A stretch of DNA of 64,000 nt from Curtobacterium pusillum (GCF_013359865.1 NZ_JABMCE010000086.1:62001-126000), one strand, 5' to 3'. Shown: positions 1 to 9,752, counted from the first letter of the stretch. Notes: generated by a model from the sequence alone, not told the origin. Made by a program: numbers and translations.

Positions 1-595
1 TGCTCCTTGCCCTGGTAGTCGTCGACGGCGATGGTGAGTTCCTTGCCCACCGCGCTGGAGGCCTTGCCGAGGCCGAGGTTCTTCAGGTAGTTCGTCGGCA
101 GGAGCACCTGGTTGCCCGCGGAGGACGAGTCGTCGAGCTGCTTGCCCGCTGCCAGATCGGCATCGAGCTCCCCGGCGTTGGCCGACACGTCGACGACGTA
201 CTTGCCCTTGCCGGCGTACTCCACCCACTTCGTGCTGAGCGCGACCGCGGGTCGGACGCTCTTCACACCGGAGATGCCCGTGATCTTGTCGACGTCCGAC
301 TGCGACAGGTACGCGAAGGTCGCCGGACCGCGGTTGATGCTCTGGCTCGACTCGTCGGGGTCGTACTTCGCGGGACCGCTGTCGGCGGAGGACTCGACGG
401 TCTTGGTGATCGTGAGCGATCCGGTGTCGCCGATGGAGGCGACCTGGGTGTCGATGTAGTTGCTGACACCCGTGCCGATGGCCGAGGTCAGGGTGATCGT
501 GAACGCGCCGATGAAGATCGCGATGACGGTGAGCGTGGTGCGCAGCTTCGACCGGAAGGTGTTCGCCACGGCGGTGCGGAGCAGGTCGAGGAAGT

Positions 596-599
<4 letters not shown>
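1..599 (-). CDS. MacB/FtsX-type ABC transporter permease (C-terminus outside window)
   Basis: Only the first 199 residues lie in the window; the gene runs off the left edge. The protein begins MNFLDLLRTAVANTFRSKLR, then one hydrophobic segment (about residues 20-45), then a hydrophilic extracytoplasmic stretch. That order is typical of the MacB periplasmic-core plus FtsX permease family: a cytoplasmic start, TM1, and a large outside domain before the remaining TMs. The ATG overlaps the TGA of the upstream ATPase gene by 4 bp, so the two are translationally coupled and form one exporter. The substrate cannot be read from the sequence; antimicrobial peptide or lipid export is usual for the family. 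The divergent TetR gene is the likely regulator. Confidence 0.85.
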
Positions 600-1360
<761 letters not shown>

Positions 1361-1405
1361 GTGCCCGAGCGTACTGTCCGCTGCACGACTGCAAGTTTGC
1401 GTTTG

Positions 1406-1434
1406 CTGTAAACGATGTGACGTTCCGGTTACAG
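1406..1434. promoter_or_regulatory. Inverted-repeat operator between the ABC exporter and TetR genes
   Basis: CTGTAAAC and GGTTACAG face each other across 13 bp, with seven of eight positions complementary. The right arm overlaps TACAGT (1430-1435), a -10 box ending 6 nt before the tetR ATG; the left arm covers its -35 zone. The exporter promoter fires the other way from 1373. The placement fits a TetR operator that controls both genes. Confidence 0.6.
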
Positions 1435-1441
1435 TCGGGCC

Positions 1442-2071
1442 ATGCCCGACACCCCGTCCACGCCCGACATGGGCCTCCGAGACCGCAAGCGTCTCGAGAC
1501 GCGCCACCGCATCGCCGAGGCCGCCCGGTCCCTCGCGCTCGAGCAGGACATCGACCACACCACGATCGAGCAGATCGCGGCGCGGGCGGACGTGTCGCCC
1601 CGGACCTTCTTCAACTACTTCGAGAGCAAGGAGGACGCGGTCCTGGGGCACACCGAGCTCGACCTCGCCCCGGACACGCTCGAGCAGCACCTGGCCTCGG
1701 TCGCGGGGGAGGCGGCGGCGCAAGCGGTCGTGGACCTGGCGTTCCTGGTGTTCGGCTCGTCGTTCGGCGACGAGCACGAGCGGCTCGCACGGAAGGAGGT
1801 CCTCGTGCGCTTCCCGCAGCTCATGCGCCGGCAGGTCTCCCGGATGACGACCGTCGCCGAGGCGATGACCGGCGCGGTGCGGACGATCCTCGAGCGGGAC
1901 CCGGCCTGGGGGCCGGAGGCGGCGACGCCGCAGGCGGCGGAGATGCTCCTCGGCATGTGCATGACGGGGCTGCGGAGCTCGGCTCGCCACGAGGGGTCGG
2001 ACCCGGAGGAGGTGCGCGCCCGGGTGGTCGCCACGATCCGCGACACCGCGGTCCGGATCGCGGCCCGGTAG
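1442..2071 (+). CDS. TetR/AcrR family transcriptional regulator
   Basis: A 209-residue regulator. The N-terminal HTH lies at about residues 15-62, with the family pattern TTIEQIAARADVSPRTFFNYF followed by a Lys/Glu helix. The C-terminal ligand domain is divergent and gives no ligand. It is divergent from the MacB-like exporter with 81 bp between, and an inverted repeat covers its own promoter, so it probably represses both itself and the exporter until a toxic ligand binds. There is no Shine-Dalgarno site; the ATG follows TACAGT by 6 nt, which suggests a leaderless mRNA. Confidence 0.92.
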   Translation: MPDTPSTPDMGLRDRKRLETRHRIAEAARSLALEQDIDHTTIEQIAARADVSPRTFFNYFESKEDAVLGHTELDLAPDTLEQHLASVAGEAAAQAVVDLAFLVFGSSFGDEHERLARKEVLVRFPQLMRRQVSRMTTVAEAMTGAVRTILERDPAWGPEAATPQAAEMLLGMCMTGLRSSARHEGSDPEEVRARVVATIRDTAVRIAAR

Positions 2072-2077
2072 AGGTCG

Positions 2078-2109
2078 GGAGGCGCGGTGCGGGCCCGCGC
2101 CGCGCCTCC
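2078..2109. repeat. Palindromic repeat copy R1 at convergent gene ends
   Basis: GGAGGCGCGG at 2078-2087 pairs with CCGCGCCTCC at 2100-2109; the inner bases add a GC-rich extension. It lies between the tetR stop and the end of the osmoprotectant operon and could terminate both. Member of the dispersed GGAGGCGCGG family described in the findings. Confidence 0.7.
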
Positions 2110-2137
2110 TGCCCGTCCCGACGCACGTCGAGAGCCG

Positions 2138-3139
2138 TCAGGGCTTCGTGATGAAGCCCTCCTTCACCATCCAGTCGAAGGCGACGTCGGCCGGTTCCCG
2201 GCCCTCGACGTCGACCTGCCGGTTCAGCTCCTGCAGGACCGAGTCCGTGAGCTTCGGCGAGATCTGGTCGTAGACGTCCTCGAGCTGCGGGTACTCCTGC
2301 AGCGTCGCCGAGTCGAGCACGGGCGCGACGTTGTACGCCGGGAAGAACCCGCGGTCGTCGTCGAGCACCCTGAGCCCCAGCGACTTGATGCGGCCGTCGG
2401 TGGTGAACACCTCGCCGAAGTTGCACTTGCCCCGGTCGGTCGCCGTGTAGACCGTGCCGGTGTCGAGGATGCTGACGTTGCTGCTCGGAACGCCGTTCTG
2501 GCCGGAGCTGCCGAGCTGCAGCCCGTACTTCTCGAGCATCGGCTTGAAGCCGTCCGAGCGGGAGTTGAACTCGGACTCGACGCAGAACGTGCGCTCGCTG
2601 ACCGGCAGCTTCGTGATGTCGGAGAGCGTCTTGACGTTCCCGAGCTTCGCCACGGCCTCGTCGCGCACCGCGAAGGCGTACGTGTTGTTCATCGGCGCGG
2701 GCTTCAGCCAGGTGAGGCCGTTGCCGGCGTCCTCCTTCTTGACGGCCGCCCACTGCTCGGTCTTGTCCGGGATGCCCTCCTTGTGGCCCATGTAGGTCAG
2801 CCACGCGGTGCCGGTGTACTCGTACGTCATGTCGGCGTCGTGACTCGTCATGAGCTGACGGACGGCGACGCTGCCCGGGACGTTCGTCTCGTCGGTGACG
2901 TCGAACCCTGCTGCCTTGGCGGCGAGCACGGCGATCTTGCCGAGCACGAGCTGCTCGGTGAAGTTCTTCGACGTGACGGTGATGTGGGCGCCGTCGGGCA
3001 GGTCGTCGATGTGCTCGATCGACCCCGGGCCGGCGGCGGGGACGAACGACGTCGCGGGCTGCAGTCCGCAGCCGGCGAGGACGAGGGCCGTCGTGCCGGC
3101 GAGGAACGCAGCGGCGGCGGCGCGGGTACGGCGGGTCAT
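2138..3139 (-). CDS. Osmoprotectant (glycine betaine/choline-type) ABC transporter substrate-binding lipoprotein
   Basis: A 333-residue OpuCC/ProX-type binding protein. A lipoprotein signal ends in LAGC with Cys24 as the lipidation site, so it is anchored outside the membrane. The mature part opens with ITVTSKNFTEQLVLGKI, a hallmark of the OpuAC/OsmX quaternary-amine family, and keeps DMTYEYTGTAW and the C-terminal helix region VLQELNRQVDVEGREPADVA in family order. It is the last gene of the four-gene operon; its ATG overlaps the upstream permease stop by 4 bp. The natural ligand (betaine, carnitine, choline, ectoine) is not determined by sequence. Confidence 0.93.
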   Translation of the reverse strand: MTRRTRAAAAAFLAGTTALVLAGCGLQPATSFVPAAGPGSIEHIDDLPDGAHITVTSKNFTEQLVLGKIAVLAAKAAGFDVTDETNVPGSVAVRQLMTSHDADMTYEYTGTAWLTYMGHKEGIPDKTEQWAAVKKEDAGNGLTWLKPAPMNNTYAFAVRDEAVAKLGNVKTLSDITKLPVSERTFCVESEFNSRSDGFKPMLEKYGLQLGSSGQNGVPSSNVSILDTGTVYTATDRGKCNFGEVFTTDGRIKSLGLRVLDDDRGFFPAYNVAPVLDSATLQEYPQLEDVYDQISPKLTDSVLQELNRQVDVEGREPADVAFDWMVKEGFITKP

Positions 3140-3897
3140 CGGAGTCCCTTCGGTCGTGCGAGCGTCTCGACCACGCGGCCGATCCAGTCGATGGACAGGG
3201 CGAGCAGCGCCACGAGCAGCGCCCCCGACACGAGGACCTTGGGCAGGAACAGGTTCACGCCCGTGGTGATGAGGAGCCCGAGGCCGCCGGCGCCGACGAA
3301 GGTGGCGAGGCTGGCGGTGCCGACGAGGAGCACCAGCGCCGTGCGGATGCCCGAGAGCATGACGGGCACGGCCAGCGGCAGCTCGACCTTCATGAGCACG
3401 CTGAACGCGCTCATGCCCATGCCCCGGCCGGCCTCGACCAGGCGGGAGTCGACGCTCTGCACACCGATCATGGTGTTCCGGAGCACCGGCAGGATCGCGT
3501 AGAGGACGAGGGCGACGACCGCGGACCACGAGTTCAGGCCGAGCCACGCCGCGAGCAGCACGATGAGGCCGACCGCGGGTGCCGCCTGCCCGAAGTTGGC
3601 GACCGCGAGGACGTACACGCTGGCCCGGCGGAGCGGACCGCGCGTGAGCAGGATGCCGAGCGGGATGCCGATGACGAGCACGAGGACCGTCGACTCGAGC
3701 GTGAGCACGAGGTGCTGCCCGGTCAGCGCGAGGATGTCCGCGGGGTTGAGGGTGCTGCGCTCGGTCGCGCTGAGGTCGGCGGACGCCAGCCAGATCGCGA
3801 AGCCCGCGAGGACGACGAGGATCGCGATCGGCTGCACGAGCAGCCCCTTCCACGAGGTGCGGGCACCGGTGGCCGGGCCGGCGGCGACCGCGCTCAC
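3136..3897 (-). CDS. Osmoprotectant ABC transporter permease (OpuCD-like)
   Basis: A 253-residue inner-membrane subunit with about six hydrophobic segments. The cytoplasmic coupling (EAA) loop is visible near residues 155-175 (EAGRGMGMSAF followed by KVELPLA), the contact point with the ATPase. Together with the second permease at 5149-5802 it forms the heterodimeric pore. Start and stop overlap the neighbours by 4 bp on both sides, which indicates tight coupling of the whole operon. Confidence 0.92.
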   Translation of the reverse strand: MSAVAAGPATGARTSWKGLLVQPIAILVVLAGFAIWLASADLSATERSTLNPADILALTGQHLVLTLESTVLVLVIGIPLGILLTRGPLRRASVYVLAVANFGQAAPAVGLIVLLAAWLGLNSWSAVVALVLYAILPVLRNTMIGVQSVDSRLVEAGRGMGMSAFSVLMKVELPLAVPVMLSGIRTALVLLVGTASLATFVGAGGLGLLITTGVNLFLPKVLVSGALLVALLALSIDWIGRVVETLARPKGLR

Positions 3898-5162
3898 AGT
3901 TCCTCTCCGCTGGTCGCGACCACGGGTGCCGACGGCATCGTCTCGATCGGGTTGGTGTTCGTCCCGACGGGCGTGTACGCCTGCTCCTCGGCGGCGGCCG
4001 CGCGCGAGCGGGTGATGGCCTCCATCACGGTCTCCACCGTGATGACGCCGCGGAACGCCTCGCCGCGGCCGGTGACCAGGGCGGCGCCGGCGCTGGAGAC
4101 GAGCATCGTGTCGAGCGCGTCGTTCAGGGTCGCGGCCTCGCCGACGACGGGCAGCTCGGGCTCGATGCCGTCCGGGATGCGGCCGAGGCGCTCGAGCTGG
4201 CGGCGGGTCGGCCAGCCGATCGGACGCTGCCGCCGGTCGACGACGACCGCGTGCCCGTGGCCGCCCGCCTCCTGCATCCGCTGGAGCACGGCCTTGGCGT
4301 CCTCTCCGGGCGAGCAGGTCACCGCGGGGGCGAGTTCGACGTCACGCACCCGGTTCAGCGTCAGCTGCTTGAGACCGGCGCCGGACCCGATGAAGTTCTC
4401 CACGAACTCGTTCGCCGGCTCCGCGAGGATCCGCTCCGGGGTGTCGTACTGGACGATGTGGGCGCCCTCGGTGAAGATCACGATCCAGTCGCCGAGCTTC
4501 ACGGCCTCGTCGAAGTCGTGGCTGACGATGACGATCGTCTTGTGCAGCTCCTCCTGGATGCGGAGGAGCTCGTCCTGCAGGCGCTGCCGGGTGATCGGGT
4601 CGACCGCACCGAACGGCTCGTCCATGAGCAGGACGGGCGGGTCCGCGGCGAGCGCCCGGGCCACGCCGACGCGCTGCTGCTGGCCGCCGGAGAGCTCTCG
4701 CGGGAAGCGGTCGCGGTAGGTGTCGGGGTCGAGCGAGACCAGGTCGAGGAGTTCGTCGACGCGTTCCGCGATCTTCTCCTTCGACCAGCCGAGCATCTTC
4801 GGGACGATCGCGATGTTCGCCGCGACGGTCAAGTGCGGGAAGAGCCCGCCCGCCTGGATGACGTAGCCCATGCGACGGCGGAGTTCGTCGGCGTCGATGC
4901 CGGTGACGTCGTCGTCCCCGACGACGATCCGGCCCTCGGTCGGCTCGATGAGGCGGTTGATCATCTTCAGCGTCGTGGTCTTGCCGCACCCGGACGGACC
5001 CACGAGCATGACGATCTTGCCGGCGGGGATCTCGAGCGTGATGCCGTCGACGGCGGGCTTCGTCTGCCCGGGGTACCGCTTGGTGACCTCGTCGAGCAGG
5101 ATGCTGCGGCCGGTGACGCCCTCGTGGGGAGCGGTTCGGGTGGCGGAGTCAGTGCTGGACAC
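3894..5162 (-). CDS. Osmoprotectant ABC transporter ATPase with CBS domains (OpuCA/ProV-like)
   Basis: A 422-residue ATPase. Walker A GPSGCGKTT is at 55-63, the signature LSGGQ at 157-161 and Walker B LLMDEP at 178-183, followed by the long switch region typical of betaine importers. Residues after about 280 form a tandem CBS module, the part that senses ionic strength in OpuA/OpuC systems and gates transport under osmotic stress. The reading frame overlaps the upstream permease by 14 bp and the downstream permease by 4 bp. Confidence 0.93.
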   Translation of the reverse strand: MSSTDSATRTAPHEGVTGRSILLDEVTKRYPGQTKPAVDGITLEIPAGKIVMLVGPSGCGKTTTLKMINRLIEPTEGRIVVGDDDVTGIDADELRRRMGYVIQAGGLFPHLTVAANIAIVPKMLGWSKEKIAERVDELLDLVSLDPDTYRDRFPRELSGGQQQRVGVARALAADPPVLLMDEPFGAVDPITRQRLQDELLRIQEELHKTIVIVSHDFDEAVKLGDWIVIFTEGAHIVQYDTPERILAEPANEFVENFIGSGAGLKQLTLNRVRDVELAPAVTCSPGEDAKAVLQRMQEAGGHGHAVVVDRRQRPIGWPTRRQLERLGRIPDGIEPELPVVGEAATLNDALDTMLVSSAGAALVTGRGEAFRGVITVETVMEAITRSRAAAAEEQAYTPVGTNTNPIETMPSAPVVATSGEEL

Positions 5163-5802
5163 GGATACCTCTCGAGATGGTCAGGCGGCCGAGGCCGAGG
5201 AGGAGCAGGTCGAGGACGAGGGCGAGCAGGACGACGCCCACGACCCCGACGGTCACGGAGGACAGGGCGTTCGCGCCGCCGAGGCGGGAGAGCCCGGAGA
5301 AGATGAACCCGCCCAGACCGGGGCCGAGCGCGTACGCGGCGATCGCGGCGATGCCCATCACCATCTGCGCCGAGACGCGCACGCCGCTGAGGATGATCGG
5401 CCACGCCATCGGCAGCTCGACCTGGACGAGGGTCCGGAAGCGGCTCATGCCGATGCCCCGCGCGGACTCGACGACCGTCGGCGGGATCTCGGCCAGGCCC
5501 ACGACCGCGTTGCGGAGGATCGGCAGCGCGGCGAAGAAGACGACCGTCACGACGGACGGCACGACGCCGAAGCCGAGCGGGACGATGAGCAGACCGATCA
5601 CGGCGAAGGACGGGAGCGTCAGACCGATCGCCGAGACGCCGTTCGCGACCGAGGTCAGCCGTTCGCTGCGGTAGACGAGTGTGGCGAGGACGACGGCGAT
5701 CACCGTGGCGAGCACCGTGCACTGGACCACCAGTGAGAAGTGCTGCCACGACGCGAACCAGATCTGGTCCCACCGCTCCCCGATGTACTGGAACACGCCC
5801 AC
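5149..5802 (-). CDS. Osmoprotectant ABC transporter permease (OpuCB-like)
   Basis: The first gene of the importer operon. The frame is open to 5910, but the family N-terminus (GVFQYIGERWDQIWF) begins at a GTG at 5802 preceded by GGAGGGGAG, which gives 217 residues; the upstream ATG adds Arg/Cys-rich sequence unlike any permease. Five or six hydrophobic segments and an EAA loop (ESARGIGMSRFRTLV, then ELPMA) are visible. A -10-like TAGGTT lies at 5863-5858, about 55 nt before the start. No osmotic-stress regulator gene is adjacent. Confidence 0.9.
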   Translation of the reverse strand: MGVFQYIGERWDQIWFASWQHFSLVVQCTVLATVIAVVLATLVYRSERLTSVANGVSAIGLTLPSFAVIGLLIVPLGFGVVPSVVTVVFFAALPILRNAVVGLAEIPPTVVESARGIGMSRFRTLVQVELPMAWPIILSGVRVSAQMVMGIAAIAAYALGPGLGGFIFSGLSRLGGANALSSVTVGVVGVVLLALVLDLLLLGLGRLTISRGIRVQH

Positions 5803-5937
5803 AGCGCTCCCCTCCGGTCGGCCGAACTGCCCACGAGACGGGGCACAAGTGCGGTCCAACCTACGCAGCGGGCATGCCGACTGCGCGCTCCGGACGACCG
5901 GAGGGATCAATTCCTGCGCATGAACGATGTACGAAAT

Positions 5938-5973
5938 CCCAGGTCAGCGGGCGGGTCTACCGGACCACCTGGG
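5938..5973 (-). terminator. Possible terminator downstream of the DUF6197 gene
   Basis: CCCAGGT (5938-5944) pairs with ACCTGGG (5967-5973) across 22 nt. It sits between the end of the DUF6197 gene and the importer promoter. No T-tract is present, so the role is uncertain. Confidence 0.3.
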
Positions 5974-6018
5974 AGAACGGTAACGATCACGAGGAGCCGT
6001 CGGGTACGGCGTCGCCGC

Positions 6019-6630
6019 TCACGCCCTCGATCGCGCCGCCGCCCGCTCCCGGACGCGTTCCGCCTCGTGCACGGCGACGCGCTCGGCGGTGAGCAGGAGC
6101 CCGGCGACCTCGCCCGAGTTCCGGGTGGGGGCGTCGTTCCAGCTCGTCAGGTCGCGGACGCGCCCCATGCGGATGTCGGGTGCGGGGCACCACAGCACCG
6201 GTTGGCCCTCCTCGACGGCGAGGGCATGCCACACGAGGTCGAGGGCGCGCTGGACCTGCTGCGAGTGCACGGCGTGCGGGCCGCCGGCAGCGGAGACCAC
6301 CGATCCGACCAGGCACGCGGCGACGAGGGGGCGGCCCTGGACGTCCATCGCCGCAGCGCTGGACGCCTTCCGCATCCGGCCGTGCTCGTCGACGTACGCG
6401 AACCACGCGTGCTGGATCCACCCCCGCTCGATGACGCTGCGCGCACCGGAGAGCAGCCGTTCGAGGTCGCTGAGCTCCTGCAGGCGGGCTTCGACCCGGC
6501 GGACCCGTGCGGCGTCGCGGCGCGCGGTCATCCGGTCGAGGAGCCCGCGGACACCGGTGCGGGTCGGGGTGGACGGGGCGGGAGAGGCGTCGGTGGCGAC
6601 GTCGTGCTGGACGCGGAACTCGAGGGTCAT
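6019..6630 (-). CDS. DUF6197 family protein
   Basis: A 203-residue protein of unknown function. The pattern GWIQHAWFAYVDEHGRMRKA and the C-terminal LTSWNDAPTRNSGEVAGLLLTA resembles the DUF6197 family, in which a W-N-D-A-P block precedes the last helix; the assignment is from memory. The middle is helical and there is no signal peptide. An in-frame ATG exists nine codons upstream, but GGAGGGG lies 5 nt before the chosen ATG, which decides the start. TATCGT further upstream could be the -10 box. The gene stands alone, 60 bp downstream of the APH-like kinase gene. Confidence 0.7.
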   Translation of the reverse strand: MTLEFRVQHDVATDASPAPSTPTRTGVRGLLDRMTARRDAARVRRVEARLQELSDLERLLSGARSVIERGWIQHAWFAYVDEHGRMRKASSAAAMDVQGRPLVAACLVGSVVSAAGGPHAVHSQQVQRALDLVWHALAVEEGQPVLWCPAPDIRMGRVRDLTSWNDAPTRNSGEVAGLLLTAERVAVHEAERVRERAAARSRA

Positions 6631-6690
6631 GGCGGCCCCTCCGATCTTCACGTGCACGGATTGGTGCGGTCACGATAGCCCCGGCCGGAG

Positions 6691-7569
6691 TCAGCCGTCC
6701 AGCACTTCTCCGATCGCCCTCCCGGCGACGAGCCGGAACGTGCGGTCGTCGGACAGATGGAGCGCCGAAGCGATCGAGACCGCCCAGCCCCGCGCCCGTT
6801 CCCAGGCGTCGTCGTCGGCCGTGACGCATGCGCGGAAGGTGCGCCGCGCCTCCCGGTCGAGCGTCAGCCAGGCGGTGGCGAGGTCGACGGACGGGTCGCC
6901 CGCCGTGACGTCGCCGAAGTCGACGACCGCCGCGAGGCGGAGGCCGCCGTCGGGCGCCGTCCCGAAGAGCACGTTGAACGGGTGCAGGTCGCCGTGCACC
7001 CAGACGGGAGGCCCGGCGTACGCGGGCAGAGCCGCTGCGGCCCGCCAGACCGCGGCCAGTTCTCCGGCCCGGGGCACGTCCTCCGTGGCGAGTCGCGTGA
7101 GCACGGCGTCGCTCCGCGTCGCGAGCGGAACGGCGCGGACCGGGTTCACCGGTGCGTCCTCGGGAGCGGGGACGTGCAGGAGCTCCACGAACGCCGCGAG
7201 GGCCTCGGCGACGCGCACCCCGCCCGTGCGCTCGGCTGCAGGGGTGCCGGGCAGCCAACGGACGACGCTCCACGACCAGGGGAAGCCGAGTGCCGGACGC
7301 CCGGTGCGGACCGGGTCGGGCACCGGGACGATCGGAGCCACGCGGCGCGCGATCTCCGGCAGCCAGCGCTGCTCGTGCTCGATGAGCGCGGCGGCGGCCG
7401 CACGGCGGGGGAGCCGGACGGCGAGGAGGTCCCCGAGCCGGACGATGACGTTGTCCCAGCCGTTCGCCGCGATCTCGAGCGGCAGGTCGGCCAGGTCGGG
7501 GTGCTGGTCGCGCAGCAGGGCGCGGACGAGGGGGAGGTCGACGTCGACCTCGGCGGCGGGAGTGGCCAT
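6691..7569 (-). CDS. Aminoglycoside phosphotransferase (APH) family protein
   Basis: A 292-residue kinase-fold protein. The catalytic loop VHGDLHPFNVLF supplies His192, Asp194 and Asn199, and VVDFGD (Asp217) is the metal-binding DFG equivalent. The sequence GWDNVIVRLGDLLAVRLPRR matches the N-lobe of the macrolide/aminoglycoside kinase superfamily. Members phosphorylate antibiotics, homoserine, choline or sugars, and nothing here fixes the substrate. The ATG lies 6 nt after TAGCCT with no Shine-Dalgarno site. Confidence 0.88.
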   Translation of the reverse strand: MATPAAEVDVDLPLVRALLRDQHPDLADLPLEIAANGWDNVIVRLGDLLAVRLPRRAAAAALIEHEQRWLPEIARRVAPIVPVPDPVRTGRPALGFPWSWSVVRWLPGTPAAERTGGVRVAEALAAFVELLHVPAPEDAPVNPVRAVPLATRSDAVLTRLATEDVPRAGELAAVWRAAAALPAYAGPPVWVHGDLHPFNVLFGTAPDGGLRLAAVVDFGDVTAGDPSVDLATAWLTLDREARRTFRACVTADDDAWERARGWAVSIASALHLSDDRTFRLVAGRAIGEVLDG

Positions 7570-7700
7570 CGGATCAGGCTAGTCACTGTCGGGGCGTACC
7601 CGTGAACGGGGGCGGGTGACGAAACCGACCGCTGGGTAGCCTCGTAGGAACGGTGACGTGGGTGTCCATGGGGGGACCCGCGTCGCTCGTCACGCGCCGG

Positions 7701-7769
7701 TCCTCGGTCGCGAGCGGCATCGGTCCTCGGTCGCGAGCGGCTTCAGTCCTCGGTCGCGAGCGGCGCGAT
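7701..7769. repeat. 23-bp tandem repeat, three copies, over the end of the TetR gene
   Basis: The 18-mer TCCTCGGTCGCGAGCGGC occurs exactly at 7701, 7724 and 7747, a 23-bp period. The copy at 7747 encodes the last residues (PLATED) of the neighbouring TetR protein; the other two follow its stop codon. It looks like slippage or duplication of the gene end. Confidence 0.9.
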
Positions 7770-8405
7770 GAGCGCGACGAGCCGCGGGATCTCCGGCCGC
7801 ATCCGGTCGGTGACGATCGCCGCGAGCAGCACCGTCCAGAGCTCGCGGAGCCGGTCGTACAGGTCGGCCCGGTCGGCGAGGACGTCCGAGACGGTCTGCG
7901 CCCCCGTGTAGGCGGGGACCACCACGCGCCCGATCAGCTGCGGGTCCCACGCGGAGTCGATCTCACCCGCCTCGATGCCCTGGCGCACGAGCTCGGCGGC
8001 GACCTGCATCCAGTCGGTGTAGGGGTTCCGCCGGGCGACCCCGGCTGCGGCGGTGTCGGTGGAGAGTCGGATGCCCGCGCTCACGACGACCTCGTGGATC
8101 ATCTGCGACGCGAGGCCCTGCGACATCCACATCAGGACCTCGAGCGGGGTCGTCCCACGGGTGGCGGCGGCTTCGCCGTACTGCCGGGACACCTCGTGCT
8201 GCCGGGCGATCACCGCGCCGGCGAGGTCCGCCTTCGACGTGAAGTGGAAGTAGAGCGCGCCCTTCGTGAGCCCCGCGCGTTCGGCCACGGCGTCCATCGA
8301 GGTGCCGAGGTACCCGTGTTCGTCGAACTCGCCCGCCGCCGCATCGATGATCGCGGCCCGCGTGGCGACTGCACGCTGCTGCCGAGTGCGACCGTCCTGC
8401 GCCAT
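7743..8405 (-). CDS. TetR family regulator, gamma-butyrolactone-receptor-like (ScbR type)
   Basis: A 220-residue regulator. The HTH spans about residues 36-57 (TSMDAVAERAGLTKGALYFHF), and the C-terminal part with ASQMIHEVVVSAGIRLS resembles the ScbR/ArpA autoregulator-receptor family of actinobacteria. In Streptomyces such proteins bind gamma-butyrolactones. No AfsA-type synthase is in this window, so it may be an orphan receptor or answer a different ligand. The ATG is preceded by TACGAT with a 9-nt gap. The end of the gene is triplicated as a 23-bp repeat. Confidence 0.85.
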   Translation of the reverse strand: MAQDGRTRQQRAVATRAAIIDAAAGEFDEHGYLGTSMDAVAERAGLTKGALYFHFTSKADLAGAVIARQHEVSRQYGEAAATRGTTPLEVLMWMSQGLASQMIHEVVVSAGIRLSTDTAAAGVARRNPYTDWMQVAAELVRQGIEAGEIDSAWDPQLIGRVVVPAYTGAQTVSDVLADRADLYDRLRELWTVLLAAIVTDRMRPEIPRLVALIAPLATED

Positions 8406-8509
8406 GATCCTGCAATCGTACCGACGGCCCCGCTCCGAGGGCCCGCTCCCGGGCGGCGTCCGGCGGATCAGCGGGTTCCTCCCCGGCGGACTGCCGTACC
8501 GTTCCGGGC

Positions 8510-8935
8510 ATGGACGGATGGCGGAACCCCGGGCGCTGGGCACGGACGGGTCGGTGGCTGCTGCTGCCGATCGCCGTCCTCGACTGGGTCGCGCTCGCGC
8601 CGCAGACCATCGTCGTGCTGGCGTTCGTGATCGCCGTCCTCGGACTCGCGCTCCTCGCGGCCGCACTCGTCGTCCGCATGCTGCGGCGCTCCCGCGGGGC
8701 GATGGCGGGGCTCGGCGTCGTGTTGCTGCTCGGCGGGCTCTTGGTGTTCGGCCTCGATCCCTTCCCCGGGTCGTTCCCGCTCATCGACGCGTGGTGGCCG
8801 GAGTCGATCACGCAGCCGCAGATCGTCGGGAGCGCCTACTGGCAGCTCGCGGGCCTCGGGATCGAGCTCGCCGGGTTCGGGATGCTCGCCACCCTGCTCG
8901 TCGTCTCCCTGACGTCGAAGCCGGCCCGGCGCTGA
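8510..8935 (+). CDS. Small integral membrane protein, unknown function
   Basis: A 141-residue protein with hydrophobic segments at about 16-52 (probably two helices), 63-78 and 112-133, and an external-looking loop rich in Pro, Trp and Asp (LDPFPGSFPLIDAWWP). No family was recognised. TACCGT ends 7 nt before the ATG, which suggests leaderless transcription. The gene points away from the ScbR-like regulator and could be its target, but that is only positional. Confidence 0.65.
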   Translation: MDGWRNPGRWARTGRWLLLPIAVLDWVALAPQTIVVLAFVIAVLGLALLAAALVVRMLRRSRGAMAGLGVVLLLGGLLVFGLDPFPGSFPLIDAWWPESITQPQIVGSAYWQLAGLGIELAGFGMLATLLVVSLTSKPARR

Positions 8936-8948
8936 CGCGTCGGGCCGG
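8921..8948. terminator. Bidirectional terminator between convergent genes
   Basis: CCGGCCCG (8921-8928) pairs perfectly with CGGGCCGG (8941-8948) around a 12-nt loop that contains the stop codon of the membrane protein. The ThuA-like gene ends 21 bp further on, in the opposite direction. Confidence 0.5.
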
Positions 8949-8969
8949 TCCGTCGCGGAGCCTCCTGGG

Positions 8970-9752
8970 TCACGCGGGTGCGTGCTGCGCGCTCCCTCCG
9001 TCGCCCAGGAACCAGTCGCGCGGGTGGGGGTCGGCGGTCAGCTCGCGTCGCGCGGACACCGGCGCCGCCCACGACGCCGCGTTCGAGAGCACCCGCTGGA
9101 TGTCCGGGTGGTGGTAGACCGGGTACTCCTGGTCCCCGGGGGAGAAGTAGAACACCCGGCCGAGGCCGCGGCGGTAGGCGACGCCCGAGCGGAACACCTC
9201 GCCGCCGGCGAACGTCGACAGGAAGACCTCCTCGTCGGGGCGCGGGATGTCGAAGTACTCGCCGTACATCTCCTGGCGCTCGATGACGATCGGGTGCGGG
9301 ATCCCGGCGGCGATCGGGTGCTCCGGAGCCACGGTCCAGACGAGTTCGCGCTCGCCGTCGTTGCGCCACTTCAGCGAGCAGGTCGTGCCCATCAGACGCT
9401 TGAACGGCTTCGAGTAGTGCCCGGAGTGCAGCACGACGAGTCCCATGCCGGCGTGCACGGCGTCGACCACGCGGTCCACGACCTCGTCGGACACCTCCTC
9501 GTGGGCGGCGTGCCCCCACCAGAACAGCACGTCGGTGGCGGCGAGGCGCTCGGCGGTGAGACCGTGCTCCGGTTCCTGGAGCGTGGCGGTCGACACCTCC
9601 GCGCCCGGTCGGAGCTCGCGCAGCGCGGCGGCGATCACGGTGTGCATGCCGTCGGGGTAGTGCTCGATGACCGTCGCGTCTCCGCGGGTCTCGTGCACGT
9701 TCTCGTTCCAGACGACGATGTTCAGGGGACGGGGATCGGTCGGCGTCGACAT
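8970..9752 (-). CDS. ThuA-like domain protein (trehalose-utilisation family)
   Basis: A 260-residue glutamine-amidotransferase-like fold of the ThuA family. Visible are [13 protein letters not shown] at the N-terminus, [33 protein letters not shown] and the C-terminal [20 protein letters not shown]. ThuA proteins act in trehalose or sugar catabolism, probably as cytosolic hydrolases or isomerase partners; the exact reaction is unknown. Here it stands alone. The chosen ATG lies 7 nt after TAGCGT; a longer open frame upstream runs into the palindromic repeat and is not convincing. Confidence 0.85.
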   Translation of the reverse strand: MSTPTDPRPLNIVVWNENVHETRGDATVIEHYPDGMHTVIAAALRELRPGAEVSTATLQEPEHGLTAERLAATDVLFWWGHAAHEEVSDEVVDRVVDAVHAGMGLVVLHSGHYSKPFKRLMGTTCSLKWRNDGERELVWTVAPEHPIAAGIPHPIVIERQEMYGEYFDIPRPDEEVFLSTFAGGEVFRSGVAYRRGLGRVFYFSPGDQEYPVYHHPDIQRVLSNAASWAAPVSARRELTADPHPRDWFLGDGGSAQHAPA

